Assembly (NCBI GenBank): GCA_963995525.1
Contig: OZ023205.1
Location: 62,631,933 to 62,695,932 of the forward strand
DNA: 64,000 bases
Source: Escarpia spicata
Lineage: Eukaryota > Annelida > Polychaeta > Sabellida > Siboglinidae
Direction of reading: 5' to 3'
The first letter of the stretch is position 1. The number at the start of each line of letters is the position of its first letter. A program made the translations under genes and the position numbers. Below the pieces are notes generated by a model. That model was given only the letters and a program-made list of their open reading frames with translations, was not told the origin of the DNA and did no database searches. Below, one piece after another: positions 11,976-25,327 of the stretch.

Positions 11976-14900
11976 ATATTGTACGTTGTCATCGTAGCAA
12001 TATTATATTATTACAATGTAGGGCCAATATCCCCAGAAGTGTACAAATGGTATTTTGTAGGTCCAAAAATAAACGTTTGATTCTAAACAATTAAGTTATA
12101 TTTTCTTATTGTACATAGTTATAAAGACGCATATTTTCTATAAATAGTTCAATGTAATATGAGTTACTTTCGTTATGACAGGTACTTGAAGTCAACCTTG
12201 ATTTCCATCGCGTGCCCAGCGTCATCAACGAAAAATTACTATAATATATACAATTTGACTTGGAAACATTTTGTTCCCGTCCCGGATACTTTGGTGATAA
12301 TTTTAGCTTTGTGTTGTTTCATGGAAAGGCCTATTTTAAATTACTGCAGATCTTTCAGAAACGTGTTTGGGAGTATAACTGAACCATATTCAGTAACATT
12401 GATCAGTTATCTTTGACTATGATAACTTTTATATGTGTCCGGGGATTGGAACTAAGCAAAGTGTGAGCTAAAAAATGAGCATACCTTGATGACGCTGCAC
12501 ACGCAATATAGTTATTTTTAGATAATACCATTATTCTTCATCGAAAGCAAGTAAAATGTTCAGGAAAACGTATTAAAACATGATTTGTCATGCAACTGTA
12601 CACAGGTTTGGAGTTTGTATTGTTTTTTAGTATTCAACTTCCTTAAAAGGTGCTTCATTTCATAATTATTTACGTATGTTGTTTAATAATCTGATTCACA
12701 ACATGGTTGACGGTTAGTCAACATACACCAATCTATTGTATCGATGCTGGTATTTATAAAACATTGATCAAGCAACGACACAGAATCAACAAATAACACT
12801 CCAAAATAGGTTATACGTGACTACTAACAAGTGATGACGCTGTACACTTTGCGATGATGCTGGACACGCGTTGGGCAGAACTGACTCAAAGAACACAAAT
12901 TTTCCTTACAACTGAGTAAATATAATTTATGTGGAAGCATTTTAAGGGATCTAGGCGTGCCCGTGCAACTTTTACGTGGAGCTAGGCCTATTATATATCA
13001 CCGGTAGAGATGTAATTATATATGTATATATCAGTGTGAATCTAGATTTTGTGGATCCGTTGACATTGAGGTGTCACACGTGTTACGTGCTCACGTAATA
13101 TAACCGTATCCTCAGTGAAGGGTTTGTAGGTAGAACTACCTTGTCAGAAACTCCTCAAGCACTTGCTGTGTCCGCTTTTGCACTTGCCATCATTCAGGAC
13201 AATGTCCATGTGTTGCTACTCGCCAACATTACTGTGGTTGTTTACAAACTGTTCAAACGATCATCTATTTAAACTCTTCTTGATACGCGTGTTTACACAA
13301 CCCGTCCGGACTTGTTAGCATATCAGCCAGTCTGTTGGATCTTAGTTCCAAAGGAATGTTTTGTTGTATGTTACATAAGCAGATGTTATTGCTTTTGAAG
13401 CATACGCTAACATCAGGGTTAGGTATTGGCTGACAAAACAAGCAGGATATGGTTTTTGGATTTCCCTACCACAGTTTAGCATGCAAGTATTGAAGATCAA
13501 ATGTATTTTCCTTCTTCAATTACTTCTTCTTATCATAAGTCACCGCAAACTACTTCCTGACATAAAATGTATCCGGCCTGTTTTTTCAACTCCATTCATT
13601 CTAACTGCAGACGACCGTCCCACGCGTTGTGTCTTGTCCTGCGAGATGCTGCATGTGGCAGTCCAGTTGCAACGTCTTAACGGTCATGCTCCCTTTCGTC
13701 CGATTTATTTTCAAGTGACGTCCGAAGAACAGTGTCCGCTTTGTTTTGACGGGAGTGGTTTATAATGCTAACATAAGTGCTGCATGCAAGGGCAAGGTGG
13801 GCCTTTCTCATTCCATGCTTTTAAGAGCTTGGTGCGTCATTCGTCAGAATAACGTCTGTATGGCGTAAGCATATTAGCATTTGGTGAAACGTTCATAGTG
13901 GAAGTTATATAATTTGTTTTAATATCTTACTCCTTCTAGATTGCAAGTATTGTAACATAACTGTTTCTCCAAGGCCTATGCATGTTGTCGCAGAGTCTCC
14001 ATCTCCTTCCCCAAAGCAGGGACTTGCGTGTAGGTAGAAGACTTCATTGTTCCTGGAAATGTGTTCAGTAGATGGTGTAATAACACAATTTGTTGCGCCG
14101 GCTCATAATCCTTGTGGCGCTTGTGGATGTAGTTGTATTTGTAGTACATTTTTTTCTTCATACATACATTTTACATGACGATATAACTAATAGTTGTGAA
14201 TGCAAGATTTAAGTACTTATAGCATAGATTATGAAGGGTAAGATGTGTAAAATAACGTCCTTCAAGTTACGGCCAATAAATGCATTGTCGTCGGGACGTG
14301 AAGAATATGCGGGGGATGAGGCTCACCAAAACACCTCCAATTGCACCCGCTTGAGGATTACGAAAAACCTCAAATTGCACCGCCCTTCCTTAACTTTATA
14401 AGAAATTAATATATGTCGAAATACCCAGAAATAACAATGGTAAATTAATATAGTGGACCAATCTAATCCGATGACGCTTGACATGCAAAAGGTGTTCATC
14501 ATAGGACACATTGTGATGTTTTTATTTTTCGTTTTGTAAACATGATTTTGTTTCTGTCCACTGCCAATGTATATCTCATTTGCATTGTGAAATCAGAAAT
14601 AAGAAATATAACACTAATTTTGTATGGTAGCGCTTCCACATTTGGAAAGGTCAATTGGACATGCCATTTTGGCCGTTTTGGGCTCTTTACATCCACCTTG
14701 TGGCATTTTACAAGTTAAAAAGATGGGCAAACTATACATGTCCTGGGGGCTCTTACTTAGTCTATCTTTCGTAAAACTTTCGTAAACCTGACTGCCAAAT
14801 TTCGAATTTTGTTGCAGGTAACTTTTTTAGCGTGAATTCACGAATCCTGATAGTTCCATAACTACCACTGGTCGTAATAGTATACCGTGTTGATTTGATT

Positions 14901-15430
14901 GATTGATTGATTGATTGATATATATTTTCTTGATGTGGTTGGGGTGGCTGCGATTTGCAGTGCGACCCCAAAAACAAACATGGCTATTGGTTCGCTTTAA
15001 CTTACCCTGTATAAAAAGTGAACCAGGTGGTTCAGTTTTGCTTAACCGAATAAATACCAGTGTTTTAACGGCTGCATATCATAATCATATAGTCAGGACT
15101 TGGGTCTAAGCTACAGTTATGAATAACCGTAGCCTTCTAACTGGACTGGAATCAAATCCCCAAATCTTTCAACTGGGGAGAGGGTCACTGGATCGGATCC
15201 AGGACTTTTGAATAGGTCTACAAGGGGCGCAGAATAGACATTCTGAATCATATCTTAAATAGGCTTTTCAGCAATGCCATGGAGAAAATAAAAGGATTAA
15301 AGCAGCAAATACCGAATCCCCAATATGAAGGCGGCCAGCGTGTTAATGCTCGACAAAGAGGAGAGCCTCAACAAGTGGGACCCGGAAAGGATGAAAGGAG
15401 CACTTCGTGAATAGGAAGCCTATCGAGGTA
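11976..15430. other. no gene recognised
   Basis: AT-rich intergenic sequence. The only regular structure is a (TTGA)n tract at about 14892-14922. Short frames on both strands show no domains. Confidence 0.4.
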
Positions 15431-15477
15431 AACCAGACCATGAGCGTACTGGATTAAGAACTCTCTCACGTGCATGG

Positions 15478-16725
15478 ATGGTACCATATGCAACTTTGCG
15501 ACGACGCATCCTGTCTTCTCCTGCAAATAGACATAGTTCACACCTGCATCAGTCGGGCAGGCCCACTGTACTTTCACGATTTGCAGAGGCGGAATTGGCG
15601 GATCATATTCGAAATTTTGCAGCTGCTGGATTTCCTCTGATGAGACTAGAAGTCCAAGATTTATCATATGAGTATGCTATTTCAAATGGCCTTAGTGGAT
15701 TTTCAGCAGACAACAATAAAAATTGTGCAGGGAGTTACTGGTTGGAGGGTTTCATGAAGCGGAATCCCGAACTCTCCGTAAAAAAGGCAGAAAACTTAAT
15801 TGTCTGTCGCTCGGGCTATGGCCTTGAATAAACCACAAGTCATGACTTGATTTCAGAAGTTAGGAGATATGTTGGAAAAACTTGGCATTAAAGATATGCC
15901 ATCCCACCTGTGGAACTGTGATGAAACCGGATACCAGAACATCCACAAAGCTGATCAGGTCATTGGAGAAGTGGGCGTTCCTACTTATAACATCACTGCG
16001 CTTGAAAAGGGTGAAACACCAACAGTCTAAAACAGGGGGAACCTCTCACACAGTCTTCCCCTCAACGTCCGACATTGCTCCTGAGGATGCAGAACATTAC
16101 ACAACCATACACGCCATCATTCCAGCCATCCCCAGTACCAAAGCAGCTAAAGGCGAAAACAGGACGAAACCTCGCCCATCGTTTCCCCGTCCACGTCTGA
16201 AACAACCGCGTGTGTTACTTTCTCGTCGACTACATTCAACGATGTGATACCGCTTCCACACAGGGAACGGGCCACGCCAAAGCGCCCGCGGGAAAACTCC
16301 CTTCTTACGAATTAACCAGTAAAGAAACCATGAAGTTTGTTTGACGAAAGCTTGAGGCAAAGATAAAAATCTAAGGATATGGAGAAAAAGAAAGTGGGCA
16401 AAAACACGGGACGATACGAATAGGCCGAAACTTGCCAAGCATGTGGCCGGTGGCCAAGATTCCGTGAAACAAGAGCCTTGCATAGTGTGCATTTATGAAT
16501 ATGGTGACACGTAGTATTGGTATTCACAAAAGCACGGGACCGGTCCGTGACGGCAGAGAATGCCCAAGGTGGTTTTACGGACACGGCAGACCCACTGATT
16601 GAAGATGAGTGGAGAAGTTGTTCCACCTGTAGCCGTTGGACAGACACGTGCACTTTTGCCTGTGGGCGACTTATAAACGGACATTTTAAATGCGACCAGT
16701 CATCAAACACACCAAGACGACCATG
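15478..16725 (+). pseudogene. pogo/Tigger (CENP-B-like) transposase relic
   Basis: The first frame shows a helix-turn-helix and CENP-B-type DNA-binding arrangement (AELADHIRNFAAAGFPLMRL, then SYWLEGFMKRNPELSVKKAE), ending in a stop near 15831. A second frame from about 15851 has KLGDMLEKLGIKD and LWNCDETGYQNIHK, where NCDETG is the first catalytic Asp motif of DDE_1 transposases. The rest of the DDE core is deleted or scrambled. A Cys-rich piece in another frame at 16560-16710 (CSRWTDTCTFACGR) may be its C-terminal tail. Multiple stops and frame changes make it inactive. Confidence 0.7.
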
Positions 16726-18200
16726 ATCAGGTCGATGGTGTGCAGAGGGACCAGATCACAGATAATGTGTGCAAAGGCCACAATATAGTTTTGATTTAGC
16801 GCTGTTTAGTTTTCAAAAGTAAGGCGTGAAGTTACTGTTGAAAATAAATCAAATTTCTGTGTTAACTAGAAGACGTTGTTAAGTCTTTTTTCATTCAGGT
16901 AAACCGATCCACGTGGTTCAGTTTATATAACCGGATGGTTCGCTTTACCGAAAAAAAAAAACATACACAAGTCACATGAAACTGACCTTTTGCACCACTC
17001 GTTTGATGCTTGGGCGGCTGGATGACGCCAAGGGTAATCGTTATAAATCAAGATAAGTGCTAAGTGGTTCGGTTTACCTTGAGCCACCTTATTATTGGTG
17101 TCGATGTCCGGTAATCTAGGAGATTTGTGTAGCAACATATGTATGGACAGGTGGTGACCGACCATACAGATCGTGGCGACGACAGTCAATCATGTCGTGC
17201 GCAACGCCGTCAAAAGACCAGTTTACACGAGCGATTGATTGACCGATTGTCGTTCAACAGTATCGGACAACCAATTGACTGCGATGATCCTTGAAAGAAT
17301 AAGAATTCATAAACGACGCGTCCGACTGCAGATCTCCATTGCGTAGACCACAACCTAATTTGTACTTCTTTATTTCTCAATAAAAGTTGGTTTGTTGCAC
17401 TAGAAAACACATTGTCCGTTCAGTGTATTTAGCTGTTGAAAAATAGTTCCGCGTGTGCATTGTATTTGTGTGAATTAAATTTACCACTACATCACAACAA
17501 TCGTTTACTATTTTTTTCGAACGCATTTTCCCCGCCGTGCAGTAATAATACACAGTAGCAATACAAATGTAACCAATGACGCGAAGCATTGAAGTTATGG
17601 GGCGCATGCAGGAGTTTACATGCAGGTCTTCAACGAACAAACGAGCAATTAAAGTGGAGATACACGTTGTAGATGGCATACGAACTGTGTCGCCACGTCG
17701 TGGACTGGAGACCAAACAATACTAGTCTCAATTACCCAGGCAGGTGGCAGCACATTTTCGCTAGTCACTACGGCCTGGAATATTAAGGCCGTGCCAATGT
17801 TACCGGTAGGGGGCTTTACCTCGGATCATATCTCAGGCCAACTATGAAATAACAAATTAAATAAGGATGCACATTTATCAGATAATATTATAACAACTAT
17901 TAATACTATAACAACTATGCAACATATATTGAAACATGTCACACAAAAATTAAACTGACAATTTTTGTCTTCAGTTTAGTGCCTTTTAATCACATGCATA
18001 TTCACTAGGTGGCAGCTCTCGTGGCTGTCAACGATTCCGTATTGACGTTCGTTGCTTATGCTTCAGCAGAAACAAGTCTAAGTGTGAATAAGCACGATAC
18101 CAAACAAGGACAAATTTAACTAAACAAAATGCAATCGATGTTGCGTGCAACGGTCGGACTGTTAACTAATATAATATTATGTAGTCACCAAAGTACAACC
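16726..18200. other. no gene recognised
   Basis: Intergenic sequence downstream of the pogo relic, without domains. A CTCF-like word TCACTAGGTGGCAG lies at 18002-18015 (see the findings). Confidence 0.35.
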
Positions 18201-18211
18201 AAAACATGCTC

Positions 18212-18288
18212 ATCTTGGTGGTTAATTCGGTAGCGTGTCGAGCAACTACTTTTAGGGTCCTCGGTTCGAATTCCGTAAAGTACACAAA
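18212..18288 (+). pseudogene. tRNA-like sequence (pseudo-tRNA or SINE head)
   Basis: GGTGGTTAATTCGGTAGCG resembles an A-box/D-arm and GGTTCGAATTCC is a good B box, spaced as in a tRNA. The acceptor and anticodon stems do not pair, so it is more likely a decayed tRNA or SINE head than a functional gene. Confidence 0.4.
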
Positions 18289-18474
18289 ACTGTTGTGTTC
18301 ATTTAGTTTAAGATTCATTTTATTTTGTATAATACTATTTCGGGCACTATTATACATAATATCTAAACATTCTGGGGGTAGACATGCTAACTGGCAGTGA
18401 GCAGTCACAAGGCGATTCTGAGCCAGATTATCTTCCTGGCGACAGAAAGGAAAGACTCAACATTCTGTTACAGC

Positions 18475-20473
18475 TGTTTTAATATACGCCTTACAAGTTA
18501 AATGTATACATAAACATTTACAATACAATGCATCTTCACAATACATCACATACATTGCACAGACATACACTAGCAAAATAGTGTAAAGAATTGTGTCTAG
18601 AAGAGCTAAATATATATATATATGTTATGTGTACAGGTTTCTCAGAACTTTCAATTATCAAATATTATGTTGCTATTAATAATATAAATAACTACCATCA
18701 CATACTACTGCAGAATATGACACGACACTTGTATCTTTTAGGTGCCTTGAACATTGTGAATATCTAACCTTTTAAATTATGGACACTAACTGTTAACTAA
18801 AAGGCATCGCATTGTCAACAATTACTTTTAAGGCTTCATTAGTACAAATTAACAAAACTTTTTAAATAACATACCACAAAACCCAATGGAATAATCTCAA
18901 GCGAGCTCAAATAACTAGGATAAAACTTGAATATAAACAGTTAGGCACCCACGTTATTAAGAAACACTACAAATGGGGCCCACATTTACCAAACATTTGT
19001 TAGTCCAGCATGACTGCTTCTTTGCCAAATTCCTACCTCGTTGAATATTGTTACTTAACAGGTAACATTCAACAGTCAAAACCTCTCAAAAATGCTTCAT
19101 AGACCACGCAGAAAACACACTAATACAGCCATTAACAGGTGAACATGCCTTTAATTAAAGAAGCCATGTTCACTCACACTTTGGTCATAAGTTCTCATTG
19201 TTATAATAATAATCAGAAATCTTGGAAGTAATTTTGAGCAGTCCTGAGGATTGGATACTGTGCTCTAAGGATTGAATACTGTGCTATATAAGAATTTACT
19301 GTTTTATCTGGACATCAATTCACAAAATAATTCCAAAAGCTTAAATATACTCTGTCGAAATGCACACAATTAATTTATCCAAAATTGTTTATCCTGACAC
19401 AACTGTGAACCAGGGTGTTTAAAGTAACAAGGCACCATGGCATGTTTCTTACAAGAAAATTATTTTAACAAGGAGAACTTATGACTATGTTTCCATAGCT
19501 ATTGCACTGTTTCAGTTTAATGTAATACTTCAGTTTCTTAACTACCTTGTCTATGCAAAGAACTGTGGATAGTAAAATATTGGTTGATAGACATAACTCC
19601 AAGCAACACCAAGCAGGTTTTAAAGATCACAGAAAGCAACTGGATTGTCTACTATCTAAATAATAAAATGTTTATATCATATAACTTAATTAAAACCTGA
19701 TAATAATAAATTAATGTATGGCTGATAAAATGTGTTAATTAATTTCAATGTCCTTATTACATGCAGAACCAAAACTCAAAGTTACAGCAATTTTACAAGA
19801 AAAATTATTTGTAGTTCGTCCAGACAAAAATCATTGTACATGTGGTCTTAACGAGCATGCCTTACCTCTAGGTAGAACTTCAAGCAGATTTTCTTTAAAT
19901 TTATTATTTAGAAGAGCCACAGAGTAACAAAGATAATCTAAGTAACTAAAAACCATTCAAGTAACTTAGATCAGGAAATCGGACACGGACAATAGCGGCA
20001 TGCTAAGTTTACATTAGTCTCAATAAACATTATTTTTGTCGTGGCATTTAGATCAAGACTGAAGTTGTGTGTGCTTTTAAAAAGATTTAAACACTAACAC
20101 GGAGCACACACAAGGCCCTTTTACAAGATTACACGAAAACATGTAAAAATTACAAACATTCACAAAATAAATATTGAGAAGCACTTGACATGTATGTTAC
20201 ACAAGTTATATCTCATCCCCGCCCTTAAAACATCTGCCCTGCCTAAGTAAAAAGCACATGTAAAGATAATGTAATATTACTAGATTTAAAAGCCACCAAG
20301 AAATTGTGGTCAACGAGTTTTGACAAATCTCATAGCATCTTGGAGAAACCGGTACGGAGACGAGGACACCCTTCGCGGGACAACACACCTCACTCGGTGG
20401 CATGGACTCGTCGTAAATGTGAAATAAAAATACATATTTACAAATAATAATTATAAAATTTCCGCCATCTCAT
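18475..20473 (-). other. possible 3'UTR and flank of the M-Ras gene
   Basis: AT-rich sequence directly after the M-Ras stop codon in the direction of transcription, free of transposon coding relics and interrupted only by a short SINE tail near 19232. Several TTTATT words (AATAAA on the transcribed strand), for example near 19900 and 18318, could be polyadenylation signals. The true end cannot be decided from sequence alone. Confidence 0.35.
19232..19300 (+). repeat. SINE tail fragment
   Basis: GAGCAGTCCTGAGGATTGG followed by GTGCTATATAAGAA matches the tail of the 11661-11975 SINE. The segment GGATTGATACTGTGCT-like is repeated once inside the fragment. Confidence 0.6.
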
Positions 20474-20543
20474 TCACAGGATCGTACATTTCTTGCCGCC
20501 TGGCCTTCGTTTCTTTCGCTCCTTCTGGTCGACTGGCTGATTC
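20474..20543 (-). CDS. MRAS: M-Ras exon 5 (C-terminus, CaaX box)
   Basis: The acceptor TGCAG sits at 20548-20544, and the first base of the exon completes a Lys codon begun in exon 4. It encodes the polybasic tail (KERKKRRPGGKK) and ends in the CaaX box CTIL before TGA (20474-20476). A C-terminal Leu predicts geranylgeranylation, and the basic stretch would help hold the protein at the plasma membrane, as in other R-Ras-subfamily proteins. Confidence 0.93.
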
Positions 20544-21342
20544 CTGCACACAGACAGTGTGAAAACGTGATAACGTGTGATTCATACAGGCAACAAAACA
20601 ATTCCCTGACATACCCCTGACTAAGATCATTTTCCCATTTATAGATATAAGGCATTGTGAATTTGGTCATAACCCAAAAGTCACACTTATACTGCTACCA
20701 AGCAATTAAACTTTTTCGAAAATGGACACCCACAAACTGATTATATAATTAATTTCTTATTGGTTGGGAGAAACAGATGATTGACTGTGAAATGATCGAT
20801 TATGATGTGCTACTGGGAGACTTCTGCCGGTGTGCCACGGAAAGACTATCCTCAGTCATATGGCTTGTTGCATTTTGAAAAACCTCCTTAAATTCAACAA
20901 TGGATTCTCGCTGTGTAATGTTGGATATTCCTTAAGAGGTCATTATCTTATGGAAACGGTTCCCTCACTGCGAGTCTCCTTCAAATTGCTGTGTCGGACT
21001 ACTGCTGAGCTTTCTTGTTATTCTAATTCAGTATTTAAAAATAGCCATCATCAGTAATGTTACGTCGTACAGATTTCTGTGAAAATTATTTTTGTTCCAG
21101 TTGCAATATGAATGTATCTGTAATTTACTACGATCTAGAGGATATACAGACAGTGAAAAGTAAAAGAGGAAGATCATGACTGAGACGGACTGAGTGAACA
21201 GAGATTTGAAGGAGTATAAAAGGAGAAATGGGGGGTGAAGGTGGCAGTAAAATGGGTTCAGTGACGGAAAAGAAACACAAATTGAGGATTTGTATCAATG
21301 CCAGCTTCAATCAATGCAGACTTTGGGAACATAGTAACGTAC

Positions 21343-21422
21343 TTAATGACTCTAACAACTTCATGGAACGCAGCATCGACATTGAGAGGTGGGTCCTTCG
21401 CACTTGTCTCTATGTATGGAAT
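21343..21422 (-). CDS. MRAS: M-Ras exon 4
   Basis: The exon runs from the acceptor TTTCCAG (above 21422) to donor GTACGT (21342 down). Its 80 bases start in phase 0 and leave two bases for exon 5. It encodes [16 protein letters not shown], containing the G5 box ETSAK, and the alpha-5 helix ending FHEVVRVIK. Length and wording match M-Ras rather than K/H/N-Ras. Confidence 0.94.
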
Positions 21423-21654
21423 CTGGAAACACATGAATACATGTCATGCAATCATTCTATTAACATTTCTAACTTCCTCATAAAATATTTTTTCTTTCAT
21501 GGCTTGTTTTAGCACTTCGGAAAAAAAGTTTTTTACAAATGATAACATCACGCATGCAAGAAAATATTTGTTGTCATTAAGTAATGCTAAGCTGACAATT
21601 TCTTGATGAAATCAGAACTGGAGTTCAGCCACGATTGGAAGAAACAGTAGAATT

Positions 21655-21795
21655 AATAGTCTTCGCACATTAATTGCAGCATAGCTGAATGCTTCCCAGA
21701 GACGTCGAGATGGTGTTCAAATGAGCATGTCTCCCAGGGAGTAAAGTGCTTTGAGCAGTCCTGAGAACTGGGTACTGTGCTATACAAGAACTTTT
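21655..21795 (+). repeat. SINE 3' part in M-Ras intron 3
   Basis: It matches the body and tail of the 11661-11975 SINE: TTAATTGCAGCATAGCTGAA, TTCCCAGAGACGTCGAGATG, GAGCAGTCCTGAGAACTGG and GTGCTATACAAGAAC. It lies about 230 bp from exon 4. Confidence 0.7.
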
Positions 21796-22020
21796 TTTAC
21801 CTTTAGAAGAACAGTATTTCCAATCGTTATCAATGTTATTAAAGACTATTAACCTTTTTTACTCCCAATCTGAATAAAATATACTCTAAAATGGTGTCCT
21901 GATATTTAATTAATGTTTTAACGCCCCCCCCCCCCTCCGTCACCCTGTTCAAAGCCCTGTTTGGTCGCGATTTTCTGCATGGTTTTTTGCGACACCTAGT
22001 GGCTCTAATGACATCACGTG

Positions 22021-24441
22021 TACGTAAACCTAATGCTCTTGTCAAGTAATGTACCAAATATGAAGTCTGTTAATTGCTAACTGCTGCCACAGGTCAAACA
22101 TGGTCATTTGCGTGTCGAAAGAAAACCAGCTCATGTTGCTGACGTTATCGCAAGCAATGCCGCTGGGCATGCCCTGTTCTTTAACATGGTAAATGGTGGT
22201 GTGGCTTATTGTTTCAGGTTGTATGTGATATTGCAACAACGGAATGTAATATTTTAAAAATCACTATAAAGATAATAATCTTACTTAAAACTTTGTTGCT
22301 GGATGTACCCAAATATTGTCTTTATTTTTTGAGTTATTGCCGTTTGAACAGCGCGAATGCTTTTAATTTAATTTAACACGTTTGCTCACTAAGTGGCGCT
22401 GACTCTGCTGGCTGATCCAAAGATTAATCATGTCGGACAATAGTGACAAATCTAGTCATGATGGTTTTTTATGATATCAACGAATCAGATGATTATAAAG
22501 AAGTTTATAATGGTCCGCAACCGTATCTGCATGAACCAGACGCTGATGTCGCGAGACACGAAATATATGTCGTATCTATCTGGCATTGGCAATGACGATG
22601 CGGTGCCCGACGTGTGACACAGTGGTAATTCTTTTCGTTTACTTAGAGTGATGATTGATGACATTGATGTGAATTGTCCCTGTTGTGAAAAATGCTTGTG
22701 TGTGATATAAACCATATATTTTAACCATTTAGAATCTAATTTGTGCTAACATGTTGTTATAAATTTAAAAGTTGCTTGAGTGAAGTGCTTACAATTTTAA
22801 AAAAACCAACAAAGCTGCCTTACTACAAAACGCGCCAGCGCCATTACTGGCATTAGTCGCGTAATGTATATTAAGTTATGACCGGAAACTTTCTGCCATG
22901 TCAAAAACCGTATCACTTAAATATCGCGTTCTCAAACCTCTTAGCCTACTTTAACACTCTGCCTGATGTCATACTGATTTACATCAGACATTATGGGCAT
23001 AGAGCTATTTACACAGCGCAAATAGGACGCACGGTTTGTGACCTGGTTGTCTTTTACGCGATTTGGACTGTCTATTTATATGAGTATTTCACTGAAAACA
23101 ACTTTTCTTACAGTATGCTGGCACAAATGTGACGGAATATGTGTTTGAGATTAAGGGTAGCCACTACTCGAAAACGGCCATAGGCCATATCTCTGTTAGT
23201 ACTGAACATATCTCAGCCAAATTTGGAGTACTAATTAGTTAAATGAATAGTACATGATGTGTGGAATGTGGGCTCATTTGCTTGTGCAGTGCCATGACAA
23301 TCAACATTTCTAGCGTGATAGAGGGGCATGCATCCTTGAAAATTATTCTGAGCTAACAACTGTATGTGTGATCATGCAGTTGTCAAGAATCATTAGCTAG
23401 AATACTCCTTTGTGCAATAAGGTGGTTTTGGGCAGGGAAGTTTGACTGCAATGACAGTTGCATAAAGGAGTATTCTAGCTAGTGATTCTTGACAGTTGCA
23501 TGATCACGCATACAGTTGTTAGCTCAGAATAATTTTCAAGGATGTGAAAATCCATCTCACATGAAACATTCATTGCCATGGTAATACACAACCAACCAAC
23601 GTGCCCATATTTCACACATCATATACCATTCATTTTTCTAATCAGTGCTCCAAATCTGGTTATGATATGTTCAATATTAAAAGAGATATGGCATATTGGT
23701 TATATGGGCGTTTTCGAATAGTGGTTACCCTTAAGCATATAGATATACTGAAAATTGTGTTCAGGTTTTTGTTAAAATGGCATAAAACATTAGGACACAA
23801 TTTGTGCCCTGACCAGTATATGTTAATTATTTGGTGCCTTTGCGCACTGCGAATATTTACAGACGTAAGTGAGTCTCATATATATATTTAAATATATATA
23901 TATATATATGAGTAAACAACGTGGAATGATGGAATACTAATAAAAATGGAATTGGTTTGGTGATAACAACAAAAGTAGTTAAAAAGTAACTTAAAAGGTA
24001 CGTTAAAAAGTAAATCGCACGCAGTGAGCAGATTCTTGCCAGTGTGGGAAATCAGCAGCACAGCATAGTGATCAAAGCTGACGACAGTGTGAATAATATT
24101 ATGCATTCGTGCTGTTCAAACGGCAATAACTCGAAAAGTAAAGAAAATTCATGAGTACATCCAGTGATATAGTTTTAGGTAAGATTATTATCTTAATAAA
24201 ATTACATTCTATGGTTGTAATTTCATGTACAACCTGAAACAATTAGCTGCACCGCCATTTACCATGTTAAAGAATAGGGCGTGCCCAGCGGCACTGCCTG
24301 CGATAACGTCAGCAACATCTGATGAGCTGGTTTTCTTCCGACACGCAAATGACCATGTTTTACCTGGCTTAGTGGCAGCAGTTTGCAATTAACAGACTTC
24401 ATATTTGGCACATTACTTGACAAGAGCATTAGGTTTACGTA
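22021..24441. mobile_element. 2.4-kb inverted-repeat element in M-Ras intron 3
   Basis: The left arm 22021 to about 22366 is repeated as its inverse at about 24096-24441, starting TACGTAAACCTAATGCTCTT and reading inward past GCCGTTTGAACAGC, with small differences. The centre contains a complete TTAA MITE (23155-23730) and a decayed frame near 22440-22700, minus any intact ORF, with a CPCCEKC cluster and QPYLHEPDAD. That wording recalls the zinc-binding proteins carried by some TTAA-specific transposons. This is a non-autonomous DNA transposon or foldback element. Confidence 0.65.
23155..23730. mobile_element. TTAA-flanked palindromic MITE
   Basis: The ends are GGGTAGCCACTACTCGAAAA and its inverse ending TTCGAATAGTGGTTACCC. 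The arms pair over most of the element (for example TCAAGAATCATTAGCTAG with its near inverse), with a short central loop near 23425-23455. TTAA lies at both flanks (23151-23154 and 23731-23734), as produced by piggyBac or Kolobok transposases. It is nested inside the 22021-24441 element. Confidence 0.85.
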
Positions 24442-25091
24442 TATGAAGTTTCAAAAGAACTGAAAATTTCATTTCGCTTAGCCTTTAATATCAGGGGTCT
24501 TGCTAAATGCTTCTGACAACATTATGGCTTTTCCCACAAAACGGTCTATAGCTTTTGGCTTTTGACTGTTGCGTATAACAATACCATCACAAAATTATTC
24601 TGACAATGATTTTGAAATATAATTTTGCACATAAAAAAAACCAGGGAGAACTGATGCAGTGTAGCTCAAGACCTGTGTAATAATTGTGCAGTTTTGCATA
24701 CTATATGACCTTTGCATGTTTACTTGGTTCCATGAGTTGAGCTATACAACATTTTGTTTATATTCCAGGCTGAACAACAAGGTTGACATTTATAAACAGA
24801 TCACGACTGAAATATCTCATGATTGAAATATATTTGTTAAACTTGATTAATTAAAATACATTAGACCAGTCAATATGTTATTTAAACTAGAATAAATACA
24901 TTGTATGGTTTTGTATATGTGTAGCATGAAACTATGATAAAAACAATCAATAATCCGACATTCTATATACTTAAAATGCCAACTGTAGAAGCAGTAGCAA
25001 ATTTGCAAGGATGGTGTCATCTATGATTATTATTACACAGGTTACATTTGACATGACCTACTTACAGTTGTTTTTACAGTATATAACTAAC

Positions 25092-25191
25092 CTTGAGGGA
25101 GACCGCAAGTTCACGACCTTGTTCATCCTTGACCTTGCGCAGATGGACAAGGTCAACCTTGTTTGCAACAAGTATCATAGGATAGCAGTCC
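25092..25191 (-). CDS. MRAS: M-Ras exon 3
   Basis: The acceptor TTCCAG lies above 25191 and the GTTAGT donor starts at 25091. The first base completes the Arg codon split from exon 2, and the exon ends in phase 0. It encodes [19 protein letters not shown], with the G4 guanine-specificity box NKVD, followed by [11 protein letters not shown]. Confidence 0.95.
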
Positions 25192-25269
25192 CTGGAATGA
25201 AACAGACTTCATTGCAATTGTTACACACATACTCAACTTGACTATCAATGATACGAAGTCGATAATTGT

Positions 25270-25280
25270 GCATGTGTGCA

Positions 25281-25324
<44 letters not shown>

Positions 25325-25327
25325 TGT
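25270..25327. repeat. (TGCG)n microsatellite
   Basis: A perfect TGCG/GTGC run in M-Ras intron 2, about 80 bp from exon 3. It could form Z-DNA. Confidence 0.95.

Noticed and set aside
18212..18288. Functional tRNA gene
   Set aside because: A and B boxes are recognisable but the acceptor and anticodon stems do not pair.
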